Of a stretch of DNA of 64,000 nucleotides, positions 7,711 through 16,903 are shown piece by piece. The DNA is taken from positions 1 through 64,000 of the forward strand of contig JACRBI010000008.1 in NCBI GenBank assembly GCA_016234495.1, written 5' to 3'. The notes beneath the pieces are model-generated. The model was not told where the DNA came from and did no database searches. It saw only the letters and a list, made by a program, of their open reading frames with translations. A program made the translations under genes and the position numbers. The DNA comes from Chloroflexota bacterium. GTDB taxonomy: Bacteria > Chloroflexota > Anaerolineae > Anaerolineales > Villigracilaceae. The first letter of the stretch is position 1. Each line of letters starts with the position of its first letter.

Positions 7711-8280
7711 TTACTGAATCTGTGCTTGCAACGTGGCGATGACCGCATCCATTAATGCCGTTGGAAGTTTGCTGCCGCTTCCGCCTTCACTGGAGGTAAT
7801 TCCTTCAGCGGCTTGTTTGGTGGCGCGCGCTTCGGGTGACATTCCGCTGCCTTGCCCGGGCTGTCCGCCGCCGCTGCCCATCGTGATGCCGTTGGCGGCT
7901 GCCCATTCCTGCATGTCCGTAAAGGTCAACTTCATGCTGGCAATCGACTGTAATTGTTCGGGTGTCATGGCGGCTTCGATCTGAGTCAACAACGCGCTGA
8001 CTTCGGCCTGGGCTGTTCCGCCCGCCTGTTGGGTGCTGCGAAGCGCCTGCCACAGCGGAAGGAGAGTCTGCGCCTGTTTGGGGCTGATGGCTGAATCGGT
8101 TTGAATCAGTTCGAGGGTTCCGAGCGCCAGTTGATTGCGGACTGCCAGCGCTCCTTCGTAATCTGTTGGCAGATTCTGACTCAGGTAGATGTCGCCAGTT
8201 GGGGCAGTAGCAGCCGTCCCTGAGCAGGAGGCGATGAAGAGGGCGAGGGAAATGCTGAGGAGGAGAAAAATCTTTTTCAT
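7711..8280 (-). CDS. Lipoprotein, first of a paralogous pair
   Basis: A 189-aa predicted lipoprotein with a signal peptide and lipobox IASC. Helical middle (about 35-125) with 'VRNQLALGTLELIQ', 'ISPKQAQTLLPLWQAL' and 'MTPEQLQSIASMKLT', the same order of blocks as its downstream neighbour, so the two arose by tandem duplication. A Gly/Ser-rich linker precedes a short C-terminal helix. It lies 58 bases after the permease gene. A role next to the MacA-like adaptor outside the membrane is an inference from position only. Confidence 0.7.
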   Translation of the reverse strand: MKKIFLLLSISLALFIASCSGTAATAPTGDIYLSQNLPTDYEGALAVRNQLALGTLELIQTDSAISPKQAQTLLPLWQALRSTQQAGGTAQAEVSALLTQIEAAMTPEQLQSIASMKLTFTDMQEWAAANGITMGSGGGQPGQGSGMSPEARATKQAAEGITSSEGGSGSKLPTALMDAVIATLQAQIQ

Positions 8281-8338
8281 GGTTATATCCTTTTAGTTGA
8301 ATGATTCGAAAAACTGATGACTGATAACTAATCACTTT

Positions 8339-9550
8339 CTATTCGCGTCGTAACGCTTCGATGGGATCGAGTTTCGCGGCTTGTGTGGCGGGATAGTAGC
8401 CGAAGAAAATGCCGACGATGGTTGCCGCGCCAAAGGCGAGCGGAATGGACATGGGGACGATCTCGGTGCGCATGGTGCCGAATGTGCCGAAGAGATATGA
8501 GCCGCCGACGCCGAGGATGACGCCGACGAAACCGCCTGCGAGGCTGAGGATGATGGCTTCGATCAGGAATTGCATGAGGACGGTGGAGGCGCGCGCGCCG
8601 AGCGCCTGTCGCAGACCGATCTCGCGCGTGCGTTCGGTGACGCTGACCAGCATGATGTTCATGATGCCGATGCCGCCCACGAGCAGCGAGATGCCCGCGA
8701 CCCAGGCTAACAAGTCACGAAAGGCGGCGGTAGTGGCTTCCTGTGTGGCGATGATGTCTTGTTGAGTTTGTACGGTGAAGTCGGGCTTGGCTGGGTCAAC
8801 ATCGTGACGCTCCGCCAGCAATGCGGTTGTCTGCGCGATGATGCTGTCGATCTGTTCCTGACTTTCCGATTTGAGATAGATCGTGCGGACGGCGTCTGTG
8901 CCCATTGGCGAGGCGGTCATGAATTTTTGGAAGACAAGATTGATCGGCAGATAAACGCGACCGTCGTAATCAATATCTGCCACGAGACCTTTGGTCTCCA
9001 TGACACCAATGACGGTTAACTTGGTTGAGTCGACTGTGATGGTTTGACCGATGGCGCTTTCTGTCCCAAACAAGTCTGCGGCAATGCCTGAGCCGAGAAT
9101 GACGACTTTTGCTTTGCGGTCGTCTTCGTCGGTGGTGAAGTAACGTCCTTCGGAAACGTCGTAATCACGCACTGATGGAAAATCTGCGGTGGTGCCGACG
9201 ACGGGAATGGATTCGAGAGTGACGCCGCCCGCGCGGATATTTTGAGCGGCGGGTGATTGCTCGGCGGAGATGCCAGTGATACCGACCACCTGTTCAGCGA
9301 TTGCGTAGGCATCATCAATCAGCAGGGTGCGCCCCGCGCCAGGGACGCCGCGCATGGGTGAGACGATGATCAGGTTCGCACCGAGTGCGTTGATCTGTTC
9401 GGCGATCGAGGCTTCTGCACCTGCGCTGACTGCCAGCATGACGATGACCGATGCCACGCCGATGATGACTCCCAGTGTCGTCAGAAACGAGCGGACTTTG
9501 TTGAGCATTAAGCCTTCCCAGGCTGTGTGAAATATTTTTTTGAGTTTCAT
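8339..9550 (-). CDS. MacB/FtsX-family ABC transporter permease
   Basis: A 403-aa permease. One N-terminal membrane helix (about 20-45, 'FLTTLGVIIGVASVIVML'), a large extracellular MacB-core domain (about 46-275), and three C-terminal helices in the FtsX domain (about 280-400, including 'VAGISLLVGGIGIMNIMLVS'). The sequence 'ERTREIGLRQALGARAS' is the typical cytoplasmic coupling loop. It lacks the fused ATPase of Gram-negative MacB; the ATPase is the separate gene at 9652. Together with the MacA-like adaptor it would form an efflux or mechanotransmission system for peptides, lipids or drugs. Confidence 0.92.
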   Translation of the reverse strand: MKLKKIFHTAWEGLMLNKVRSFLTTLGVIIGVASVIVMLAVSAGAEASIAEQINALGANLIIVSPMRGVPGAGRTLLIDDAYAIAEQVVGITGISAEQSPAAQNIRAGGVTLESIPVVGTTADFPSVRDYDVSEGRYFTTDEDDRKAKVVILGSGIAADLFGTESAIGQTITVDSTKLTVIGVMETKGLVADIDYDGRVYLPINLVFQKFMTASPMGTDAVRTIYLKSESQEQIDSIIAQTTALLAERHDVDPAKPDFTVQTQQDIIATQEATTAAFRDLLAWVAGISLLVGGIGIMNIMLVSVTERTREIGLRQALGARASTVLMQFLIEAIILSLAGGFVGVILGVGGSYLFGTFGTMRTEIVPMSIPLAFGAATIVGIFFGYYPATQAAKLDPIEALRRE

Positions 9551-9576
9551 AAGTTACCTTTTATTGAAAACTTCTA

Positions 9577-9649
9577 AACACGAAGGACACCAAGTACACA
9601 AAGGGAAGAGCGCTATTTTGTTGGCTTTTACTTCGCGTCCTTTGTGTTT
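9577..9649. repeat. Dispersed self-complementary repeat (CACnAAGG family)
   Basis: The left arm AAACACGAAGGACAC and right arm GCGTCCTTTGTGTTT form an imperfect stem in the gap between permease and ATPase genes. Related hairpins built from CAC/AAGG words occur at 15366, 25774, 30747, 33831, 43428 and 56513. Confidence 0.6.
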
Positions 9650-9651
9650 AA

Positions 9652-10374
9652 TCATTTATGCGAACCCAAACAGGGATTGGAACCACTGCGCCCGTCAGAA
9701 AGTATGAGTCCGTCTTTGACGCAGATCACTCGCTCAGCGTGCATAGCAATGTCTGGCTCGTGCGTGACCATCACAATCGTCGCGCCGTTCTTGTGCAAGC
9801 CATGCAGAATGTCCATGATTTCCACGCTTGATTTTGAATCCAGATTGCCTGTGGGTTCATCTGCCAGAATCAGCGGCGGCTGGTTGACCAGCGCGCGCGC
9901 AATGGCAACCCGTTGTTGCTGTCCGCCGGAGAGCTGATTGGGACGATGGTGCAGGCGTCCGCCCAGACCGACCGCTTCAAGCGAGGCAACCGCGCGGGCT
10001 TCGGCATCTTCGTCGCTCAGGTCATCGCTGTTGTAGAGCATGGGCAGCATCACATTGGCGAGCGCGCTCAAACGCGGCAGCAAATTGAATGACTGAAAAA
10101 TAAATCCCAGTTTTTCGTTGCGGATTTCAGCCAATTCGTCTTTGCTCATCTGGCTCACGTTGCGCCCGTCGAGGATGTATGTGCCGTCTGTCGGGCGGTC
10201 GAGGCAGCCGACGATATTCATCAGCGTGGACTTGCCCGAGCCGGAAGGTCCCATGATGGCGACAAACTCTCCGCGCGAAACATCCACATTCACACCTGCC
10301 AGCGCAGAAACAGCCGCTTCATCCATGCCGTATATTTTGGTCATGCCTGTAATTTCAATTAGTGGTTGATTCAT
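9652..10374 (-). CDS. LolD/MacB-type ABC transporter ATP-binding protein
   Basis: A 240-aa ATPase. Start set at MNQPLIEITG, with AAGGA 6 bases upstream; an earlier in-frame ATG runs into a repeat. Walker A GPSGSGKST (about residues 40-48), Q-loop 'FIFQSFNLLPRL', signature LSGGQQQRVAIARAL, Walker B LILADEPTGNLD, and H-loop 'VMVTHEPDIA'. The 'RLSALANVMLPM' region is typical of the MacB/LolD subfamily. It would energise the permease encoded just downstream. Confidence 0.93.
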   Translation of the reverse strand: MNQPLIEITGMTKIYGMDEAAVSALAGVNVDVSRGEFVAIMGPSGSGKSTLMNIVGCLDRPTDGTYILDGRNVSQMSKDELAEIRNEKLGFIFQSFNLLPRLSALANVMLPMLYNSDDLSDEDAEARAVASLEAVGLGGRLHHRPNQLSGGQQQRVAIARALVNQPPLILADEPTGNLDSKSSVEIMDILHGLHKNGATIVMVTHEPDIAMHAERVICVKDGLILSDGRSGSNPCLGSHK

Positions 10375-10391
10375 TTGAATTCCTTTTTCAT

Positions 10392-10436
10392 TTACTGGAG
10401 ATTGCTTCGACGGATGAGCACCGCCTCGCAATGACA
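10392..10436. repeat. Partial copy of the TCATTGCGAG repeat
   Basis: Contains GGAGATTGCTTCG and CCTCGCAATGACATG, matching the right half of the fuller repeats at 20810-20899 and 29733-29820. It lies between the adaptor and ATPase genes. Confidence 0.55.
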
Positions 10437-10443
10437 TGGAAAA

Positions 10444-11841
10444 CTACTTCGTTTCCACCGTGCCAGTGCTGACCACATCGCCAACTTTTACGCCGCTCAA
10501 AATTTCGGCATTGGCAAAATCACGCAAACCCACGCTGACGGGAGTCATCGTCAACTGTCCGCCTGCACCTACCAGAAAAACAGCGTATGAGCCTGGAGCC
10601 AATTCGCGTAATGCCTGCACGGGGACGATCAGAGTTTGAAGCGACTCGCCCGCGATGACTTCCGCATCCACGGTCATGCCGGACAAGAGGTTGAGTCCTG
10701 TTTCAGTTGGCAGGCTTGCCCAGACGACGATCACGGGCGTGCCGTCCACCACTTGCAGGGAAGGCTCCACGATGACCACTTCACCATCCACAGGCTGATC
10801 TGGATATGCATCAAACATAAAGGTGACGCGATTGCCAACAGCCACTTTGTCAATATCGGTTTCATCAAGATAAAAACGAACCATTAATTTTTCAGTGGTG
10901 GCGATGGTCATGATTGGGGAAGTACCAACAGCCTGCCCGATGATTGCATCCAGGCTGATGACTGTGCCGTCGAACGGGGCGCTTAAGCGGGTGGCCTCAA
11001 CAGCCAGACGCGCCTGCTCCAGTTTTGCCATCTGCGGACCAAGCGCGGTCAGAGGCGCGGTCAATGCCTCAGGCCCCGCCTTGACAATTTCCAGCGCGGC
11101 GAGAGCGTCTTGCAAATTCACTTTCGCAGATTCAATGTTTGTGCGGGCCAGGGTGATATCGGCATCAGTCGGTGGGATAACAGCCGTCATGATCTCCCTT
11201 GTCTCTTCATCCACCCAGGTGTACGTGAAGTATGCGGGCAGATATTCGTAAATGTAGCGAGACTGAGCGGCCGTCAGATTGATCGCAGCCTGATCAAGAT
11301 TTTTTTGAGCCTCAGCCCTCGCGTCGTCCGTGGCGGCTGGGTCTGCATTCAGGCTGTCCAACAAGGTCTGAGCCTCAGCCAGTTTCACTTCATAGTAGTA
11401 CACATCCGGGCTGATCAAATACATCAGCGTTTCGGGAGCATCATCCAGCGCGACTTGAGCCGCCGCAACCGCTCCTTCGGCTTGCGCTACACCCAGCGGA
11501 GTGAACAGCGCCTGAAAATCCGCTTCGGCTTGTATGTTCTCTTCGAGCCTTGCCAGTACCTGAGCCGCTTCAACTCCATCGCCGACGGCAACATTCAATT
11601 CGGTCAGCACGCCCGAAGCACGAAAGCCCAGTTCCATTTGAGCCGATGGCACAATCGTGCCCGCGCCGCTGGCAGTGACCACCAGATCACCCATGCGGAC
11701 TTTGGCGGTCTGCAATGCGGGCGTCTCAGCGGCGTCACTGGTTGTGGGGCGCGCAAAAACTACAACGGCGGCAACAACTGCCAGCGCAACGAACAGCATG
11801 ATGAAAATGGATTTACGAGTAAAGCGTTTTGTCTTTTGCAT
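10444..11841 (-). CDS. MacA/HlyD-like periplasmic adaptor (membrane fusion protein)
   Basis: A 465-aa protein with an N-terminal membrane anchor (about 12-31). Two half lipoyl-like motifs flank a long helical hairpin: the first around 'GVLTELNVAVGDGVEAAQV' (about 74-92), the second around 'RLSAPFDGTVISLDAIIGQ' (about 295-313). A beta-barrel domain with 'YLDETDIDKVAVGNRV' follows. This is the layout of HlyD/MacA adaptors that link an ABC permease to the outside. It is the first gene of the five-gene minus-strand operon (adaptor, ATPase, permease, two lipoproteins). Confidence 0.88.
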   Translation of the reverse strand: MQKTKRFTRKSIFIMLFVALAVVAAVVVFARPTTSDAAETPALQTAKVRMGDLVVTASGAGTIVPSAQMELGFRASGVLTELNVAVGDGVEAAQVLARLEENIQAEADFQALFTPLGVAQAEGAVAAAQVALDDAPETLMYLISPDVYYYEVKLAEAQTLLDSLNADPAATDDARAEAQKNLDQAAINLTAAQSRYIYEYLPAYFTYTWVDEETREIMTAVIPPTDADITLARTNIESAKVNLQDALAALEIVKAGPEALTAPLTALGPQMAKLEQARLAVEATRLSAPFDGTVISLDAIIGQAVGTSPIMTIATTEKLMVRFYLDETDIDKVAVGNRVTFMFDAYPDQPVDGEVVIVEPSLQVVDGTPVIVVWASLPTETGLNLLSGMTVDAEVIAGESLQTLIVPVQALRELAPGSYAVFLVGAGGQLTMTPVSVGLRDFANAEILSGVKVGDVVSTGTVETK

Positions 11842-11954
11842 ATCAAACTCCTTGAATTCTTGATTTCATTTATGCTGCCAAATTTAATGGACAGCCATAA
11901 AGAAAACATGACGCTATTGTGAAGAACTTGTAAAGAAGAATGTTGGATATAAAA

Positions 11955-11991
11955 AATCAAGCCCGCATCTTTTCTGAACGCAGGCTTGATT
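11955..11991 (-). terminator. Terminator of the cytochrome bc operon
   Basis: On the minus strand, a 12-bp stem (AATCAAGCCTGC with GCGGGCTTGATT, one G-T wobble) is followed by a T-run reading into TTTTTATAT. It lies 25 bases after the cytochrome c stop, so it should end the bc operon transcript. Confidence 0.8.
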
Positions 11992-12016
11992 CTGTTTCGA
12001 AGAGAAACACCTTCGC

Positions 12017-13342
12017 TTATGCCTTGTCCATTTTCGGCGGCTTGCGGCGCAGAGATGCAACGCCCAGGAAGATCAACGTGAACGAAATGGACAGCGCGCC
12101 AAAAGCAAGCAGAAGGATGCGCCAGTCAAGCGTTGTGGTTTGCGTCACGGCTTGCTGCGTTTGATGTGGATTGTTTGCCTGCCCGGCGGTTGAATTGGAT
12201 GTGCCCGCTGCGGGTTGCTGTGCGGCTGTCGTTGTTGTTTGATTGCGCAGCCACGGCGGGCCGCCTCCGCCGCCTTTGGCTGGCACGGCCACTTCGGGAG
12301 CAGTTGCCTCCCACTGACGGATGAATCCGACAATGGCTTGAATCTCGGCATCCGTCATGCGGTCGCCCCAGGTGGGCATGGCCGTGCCGGGCACACCGGA
12401 GGTGATGATCTGCTGCAGGGCTAAATCGCTGGTGGTGGTCAGCAAACCTTTGACATTAAGTGACGGCGCGCGCGGCGTGCCTTGTCCGTCCGGGCCATGA
12501 CAGCGCGAGCAGTTGGCTGTGTAAAGGTCGCTGCCCAAGGCAATGCTTTCGGCAGTGGTTGGGATTGGGACATTCGGCGCGGGGATGATCCCTGCGGGAA
12601 TTTCGTCCCAACGTTGAATTAGCGTGACCATCGCATTGATTTCTTCTCCGGTCAGGGAGTTGCTCCAGCCAGCCATGAGCGTGCCGGCGTTGCCAAAGGT
12701 GATCGTACGCGTGAGTTCGTCGGCGGTCTTTGCGCGGACGGCGGGATCATTTAAAGCCGGGGCAATGCCGGTGCCGAGTCCGTCTGCGCCGTGACAGGCT
12801 ACGCAGCTCGACGCGAAAATTTGGATGGCGGTTTGCAGAGTCAAGCCGTCGGGGAGATTCTGCACCTCGGCGAAGAGAGCAGGATTCGGGTCGGTGGTGA
12901 ACGGGACGAGTGGGGCAAGTCCCAAATTGACCACGCGTTCGCCGGTCGCATTCCAATCTCCGTACTGAATCAACGCGACCATTTCCTCGATCTGATAATC
13001 GCTGAGCGGGCCGCCGTCTTCCTTGCTCCAGGCGGGCATGGCGGTATCGAAGCGGCCGCGTGAGATGGTTTTGTAAAGATCGTCGAAGGTCATTGTGACG
13101 AGGGCCGGGTTGTCCAGCGCGGGCGTCGCGCCGATGCCTTCGCCGTTCAGTCCGTGACAGACCGCGCAGTTTTCGGCGTAGAGCGTCATCGATTCGTCGA
13201 GTTGCGCGCTTAGAACTTTGGCTTGCGCTTCGTTGATGCGGCTGGATTCATTGAGCATGTACTGGCCGAGGGTTGTGACGATGATGAGCGTTGCGCCGAG
13301 GCCGATGAGCGCTTCGATCAAATAGGTTCGTGTGTTGTTCAT
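12017..13342 (-). CDS. Triheme cytochrome c, subunit of the bc complex
   Basis: A 441-aa membrane-anchored cytochrome with three c-type domains. CxxCH motifs: CAVCH (C59), CVACH (C180) and CSRCH (C278), each followed by a later Met ligand region such as 'AMPAW', 'LMAGW' and 'AMPTW'. One N-terminal helix (about 8-28) and one C-terminal helix (about 405-430) bracket the domain, with a Gln/Asn/Thr-rich linker. It overlaps the Rieske gene by 4 bases. It likely replaces cytochrome c1/f as electron exit of the complex. Three fused mono-heme domains, with no separate acceptor nearby, are unusual. Confidence 0.9.
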   Translation of the reverse strand: MNNTRTYLIEALIGLGATLIIVTTLGQYMLNESSRINEAQAKVLSAQLDESMTLYAENCAVCHGLNGEGIGATPALDNPALVTMTFDDLYKTISRGRFDTAMPAWSKEDGGPLSDYQIEEMVALIQYGDWNATGERVVNLGLAPLVPFTTDPNPALFAEVQNLPDGLTLQTAIQIFASSCVACHGADGLGTGIAPALNDPAVRAKTADELTRTITFGNAGTLMAGWSNSLTGEEINAMVTLIQRWDEIPAGIIPAPNVPIPTTAESIALGSDLYTANCSRCHGPDGQGTPRAPSLNVKGLLTTTSDLALQQIITSGVPGTAMPTWGDRMTDAEIQAIVGFIRQWEATAPEVAVPAKGGGGGPPWLRNQTTTTAAQQPAAGTSNSTAGQANNPHQTQQAVTQTTTLDWRILLLAFGALSISFTLIFLGVASLRRKPPKMDKA

Positions 13343-13833
13343 GGGTAAACCACCTGTGCGGTTTCATAGGATTGGCGCTGGAGGATTGTGCCGGTATCCA
13401 CTTTGACTTCGCCGTTTTCGATGGCGACCGGGAACAGGTCGAGCGGGCGTGGGGCGGGAGGATTCTCCACGAGTCCCTGCTGATCGAATTGCGAATTGTG
13501 GCAGGGGCAGATGAATTTCTGCGCGGTTGAGTCCCACGGCACGGTGCATCCAAGATGGGTGCAGCGATGATAGACGGAGACAAATCCGCCATCGCCGAGG
13601 CGCACAATATAGAAGCGCCCGTTGGTGATATGTGTGACCGAGTTGGCCGGAAAATCATCCACGAGGCCGGCAGTGATGATGGAACCAAATTCACCTTCTG
13701 CCAGGCGCGGTTGAAGATAGGCAATGAACACACCCGCGGTTTCGAGCAAGGCGACGCCGCCTAAAAATGCCCAGGCAATTTTTAGAAAGTCGCGGCGGGA
13801 TAGATTTGGATCAGGAGAGGCTGTTTGTGTCAT
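13339..13833 (-). CDS. Rieske iron-sulfur subunit of the cytochrome bc complex
   Basis: A 164-aa protein with an N-terminal Tat-like sequence 'SRRDFLK' leading into a membrane helix (about 18-40). The 2Fe-2S ligands are CTHLGC (about residue 100) and CPCHNSQF (about 120), with the expected Cys and His spacing and the disulfide Cys in each box. It moves electrons from quinol at the Qo site to cytochrome c. Its last four bases overlap the cytochrome c start (ATGA), and it follows the cytochrome b gene by 36 bases. Confidence 0.94.
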   Translation of the reverse strand: MTQTASPDPNLSRRDFLKIAWAFLGGVALLETAGVFIAYLQPRLAEGEFGSIITAGLVDDFPANSVTHITNGRFYIVRLGDGGFVSVYHRCTHLGCTVPWDSTAQKFICPCHNSQFDQQGLVENPPAPRPLDLFPVAIENGEVKVDTGTILQRQSYETAQVVYP

Positions 13834-13869
13834 GGTTAAGTCCAGTTATTAGTAAAAAGTGATCAGTCA

Positions 13870-15273
13870 TCAGTGAATGGTGGGAATTGCCCACGGCCAG
13901 TAAAGGCTCATGCCCGGGCCGCGGAAGAAAATGCCGATGATGGTCAGAACGATAAAAGCGGTAAAGAGGAATGTCGCGATGAAGAGCACACGTTCCTCGG
14001 TATCTGCGCGGAAAGTTTTGTATATCCATTCGTCGAGGAAGATCAGCGGAAGTAGAACAACTGCCAGCGGGATCAAACCATTCGAGATCAACATGTCCCA
14101 TGTCGGCAGCCATGCATTCCAGTTCAGCACATATTCATCGAGCACCACCCAGATCGGTGTGGCGATCAATGCGAGGCCGATGCCGAGCAAGGTCAGCGAA
14201 CGTCCGCGCTGCGAGCGGAAATAAACGCCGACACTCGTGAGGTTGATGTCAAAGAACGGCAGCAGGAAGACGGCAAGGATCGCGAGTCCGGGCAAAATGA
14301 TCGCGCCGAACAATGGATGGAAATGCAGCAGAAGTTCCTGTAAGCCCATGAAATACCACGGCGCCTTGGCAGGGTTGGGAGAAATGTCCGGGTTGGCGAT
14401 TCCTTCCAACGGAGCAGGAACAAGCATGGCAAAGACCAGAATGATCGCGATCCACACGATGGCAAAAATAAATTCACGGCGGATGAGATGCGGGATCGTT
14501 GTCACGCGCTCAGGCTTGACCTGTGAGTCGGATTCCGCTTTCTTTGGGAGAGTCAGCCCTCCATCTTTTCGCACGCGCCAGAAGTGATACGACATCAGCC
14601 CGAAAATCAAGAGCGGGATGAATGAAATGTGCATCGAATAAAAATTGAGCAGTGTGTTGGCGCCGACCTCCGGCCCGCCGAGAATCAGCCGGCTGAGCCA
14701 GTTGCCGATTAGCGGCACATAACTGATGATGCTCGTGCCGACGGTAATAGCCCAGTACGCGAGTTGATCCCACGGCAAAAGGTAGCCCGTGAAGTTCGCG
14801 CCGATCACGAGCAGCAGCATCGCCACGCCGATCAGCCAGTTCAACTCACGCGGCGGACGATATGCGCCGGTGACAAACACGCGAATCAAATGAAGCACCG
14901 AGACCACGATCAGCAGGTTCGCGCTCCAGTGATGCAGGTTGCGAATCAGTTCGCCGAACCAGACGTTCGAGTTGAGTTCGAGAATGTCAAGGTAGGCCTG
15001 CGGCGCGGCGGGCGTGTAATTGTTAATCAACACGATTCCTGTCAGCCCGAGGATGGTCATCAATAAACCAGCGAGGCCGCCGAGACCCCAGGTGTATGTC
15101 CACTTTAAAGTAGAGGCTTCCACCTTTGCGGGGTGGATGTGGAGAACCAGGCTGTCCATCACCATGCGCATCCGGCCGCGGTCATCGCTGGGCATGGCAT
15201 CTGGCACGAGTCGTTCGCGCATTCGGTCGATCATGGAAGGTTCAGGGTTGGGTTGTGGAGTTGGTTCGGTCAT
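13870..15273 (-). CDS. Cytochrome b subunit of the bc complex
   Basis: A 467-aa full-length cytochrome b (b6 and subunit IV regions in one chain). Heme-ligand His pairs are seen in 'RNLHHWSANLLIVVSVLH' (helix B) and 'NFYSMHISFIPLLIFGLMSYH' region (helix D). The Qo-loop motif usually PEWY is here 'KAPWYFMGLQELL'. About 10 membrane helices are predicted. A cytoplasmic N-terminal extension (1-45) precedes the first helix. AGGAG lies just before the ATG. It is the first gene of the operon cytochrome b, Rieske, triheme cytochrome c. Confidence 0.94.
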   Translation of the reverse strand: MTEPTPQPNPEPSMIDRMRERLVPDAMPSDDRGRMRMVMDSLVLHIHPAKVEASTLKWTYTWGLGGLAGLLMTILGLTGIVLINNYTPAAPQAYLDILELNSNVWFGELIRNLHHWSANLLIVVSVLHLIRVFVTGAYRPPRELNWLIGVAMLLLVIGANFTGYLLPWDQLAYWAITVGTSIISYVPLIGNWLSRLILGGPEVGANTLLNFYSMHISFIPLLIFGLMSYHFWRVRKDGGLTLPKKAESDSQVKPERVTTIPHLIRREFIFAIVWIAIILVFAMLVPAPLEGIANPDISPNPAKAPWYFMGLQELLLHFHPLFGAIILPGLAILAVFLLPFFDINLTSVGVYFRSQRGRSLTLLGIGLALIATPIWVVLDEYVLNWNAWLPTWDMLISNGLIPLAVVLLPLIFLDEWIYKTFRADTEERVLFIATFLFTAFIVLTIIGIFFRGPGMSLYWPWAIPTIH

Positions 15274-15600
15274 GGTGACTCCTAAATATCAGAATGACCA
15301 TTTTTATCAATGCAATTTGGCGGGGAGAAAAAGATGCCGTGAAGATTTGGTAAAGAGAAATATCCCACCACGGAGACCACAGAAAGCACGGAGATTTAAG
15401 AAATTTTCTCTGTGGCCTCCGTGCGCTCTGTGGTGAATATCTCGTCTTCACCCAGTCAAATCCTTCGCAGACTCTTGAAGCAATATTTACACTCCCTTTA
15501 CATGGAAAAACTATCATGCAGGCATCGTTGAAATGAACAACGAATGTCCAATAAAACAAGAAGCCACGCTTCGAGCGTGACTTGACAACAAGGAGAAAAA
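15274..15600. other. 327-base gap: operon starts and a repeat
   Basis: Lies between divergent genes (cytochrome b minus, DUF2202 plus). It holds the self-complementary repeat at 15366-15435 and a short hairpin near 15560-15583 (AAGCCACGCT with AGCGTGACTT, one mismatch). AAGGAG precedes the DUF2202 start. I see no confident -35/-10 pair. Confidence 0.5.
15366..15435. repeat. Dispersed self-complementary repeat (CCACnGAG family)
   Basis: Left arm words CACCACGGAGACCACAG and CACGGAG pair with CTCTGTGG, CTCCGTG and CTCTGTGGTG on the right. Close relative of the copy at 25774-25845. Confidence 0.7.
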
Positions 15601-16737
15601 ATGTTCAACAACCTCAAAAACATTCTGATCGGCACCCTGTCGGCGGTCATCGTGATCGCCATCAGCGCAAGCGCATACAGCGCATTTGCCTCAGCGGGAA
15701 GTTCTCCCGTTGCGGCGCCAGAAACAACCAGCGCAAGTAATGGAAATGGGAACGGAAATGGCGGCAGCGGCACTGGCACAACTGTTTTGGATATCCCAGC
15801 CACTGACTTAAGCGCCGAAGAAACCGCCTCCCTGCTCTTCATGCGCGAAGAGGAAAGACTTGCCCGCGATGTCTACAATGCGCTTGCCGCAACCTGGGGA
15901 CAGCCGACCTTTACAAATATCGCCGCCAGCGAACAACAACACATGGATCAGATCAAACTGCTGCTGGATCGCTACGCTCTGGCCGACCCCGCGCTGGCTC
16001 CCGGACAATTTACAGACTCCACTCTGCAAACGCTTTACGATCAACTGATCGCGCAGGGAAATCTGTCCCTTGCGGATGCGCTCAAAGTCGGCGCGGCCAT
16101 CGAAGAGATCGACATCCTCGATTTGCAAACCCGCTTTGAACAGACCGACAACGCAGACATTCAACTGGTCTACAACAACCTGATGAAAGGTTCTTTCAAT
16201 CACTTGCAGGCATTCTCCAGTACTCTGACCCAGCAGACCGGCGAAACCTATCAGCCTCAATACCTGCCCGCTGACCAATACCAGACCATCATCGCCAGCA
16301 CGGGCGCAAACGGAAATTCAAATGGCAACGGCAATCAAGGCTCAAACGGTCAAGGCAACGGAACACAAGGCGCAAACGGACAGGGTAACGGCGGTTCAAC
16401 ATCTGCCGGCACAGGCGTTCCGCAGGCCAACATCAGCGGTGCAACGACAGTGCATGGCATCGTCAACAGCTTTGATCTCACTGGCATGAGCATCACACTC
16501 GATGATGGCACGATCCTTTATGTTCAACTCGGCAATTCACGCTACAGCCAGTCGATCGGATTTGCCCCCGCAGTTGGTGAAGGTGTCACCGTCAGCGGCT
16601 TCCCCGGCGATCAGGGACTCTACAGCGCCATCACTGTCATGGTTGACTCAACCTCCCAAACCTATACCTTCCGCGACGCCAATGGCGCGCCCATGTGGTC
16701 GGGCGGCAATGGAAATGGTCACGGCGGAAAGCCATAG
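15601..16737 (+). CDS. Exported DUF2202 (ferritin-like) protein with C-terminal DUF5666-like domain
   Basis: A 378-aa secreted protein: signal peptide (about 1-33), then a DUF2202 four-helix domain (about 70-225) with conserved 'FMREEERLARDVY', 'SEQQHMDQIK' and 'AAIEEIDILDLQ', whose Glu and His suggest a ferritin-like metal site. A linker of Asn/Gly/Gln repeats (about 235-275) leads to a beta-rich domain (about 280-360) that resembles DUF5666 ('GIVNSFDLTGMSITLDDGT'). A Gly/Asn/His tail ends the protein. Its function is unknown. AAGGAG precedes the ATG and a strong terminator follows. Confidence 0.8.
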   Translation: MFNNLKNILIGTLSAVIVIAISASAYSAFASAGSSPVAAPETTSASNGNGNGNGGSGTGTTVLDIPATDLSAEETASLLFMREEERLARDVYNALAATWGQPTFTNIAASEQQHMDQIKLLLDRYALADPALAPGQFTDSTLQTLYDQLIAQGNLSLADALKVGAAIEEIDILDLQTRFEQTDNADIQLVYNNLMKGSFNHLQAFSSTLTQQTGETYQPQYLPADQYQTIIASTGANGNSNGNGNQGSNGQGNGTQGANGQGNGGSTSAGTGVPQANISGATTVHGIVNSFDLTGMSITLDDGTILYVQLGNSRYSQSIGFAPAVGEGVTVSGFPGDQGLYSAITVMVDSTSQTYTFRDANGAPMWSGGNGNGHGGKP

Positions 16738-16748
16738 CATAGTTACAC

Positions 16749-16782
16749 AACCCCTGTTGATTTCAACAGGGGTTTGTTTTTT
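16749..16782 (+). terminator. Rho-independent terminator after the DUF2202 gene
   Basis: AACCCCTGTTGA pairs with TCAACAGGGGTT and is followed by TGTTTTTT. Starts 12 bases after the stop codon. Confidence 0.9.
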
Positions 16783-16903
16783 AACGAGAAAAATTTTCAC
16801 CGGGCAATAAGTGTGCATTTCATCAGCAACCGCAAAAAAAGAAACAGCCTGATAAAATCTAATCTGCCCGCAAAATTACAAAAGGAAAAAAAGGAGAAAA
16901 TAA

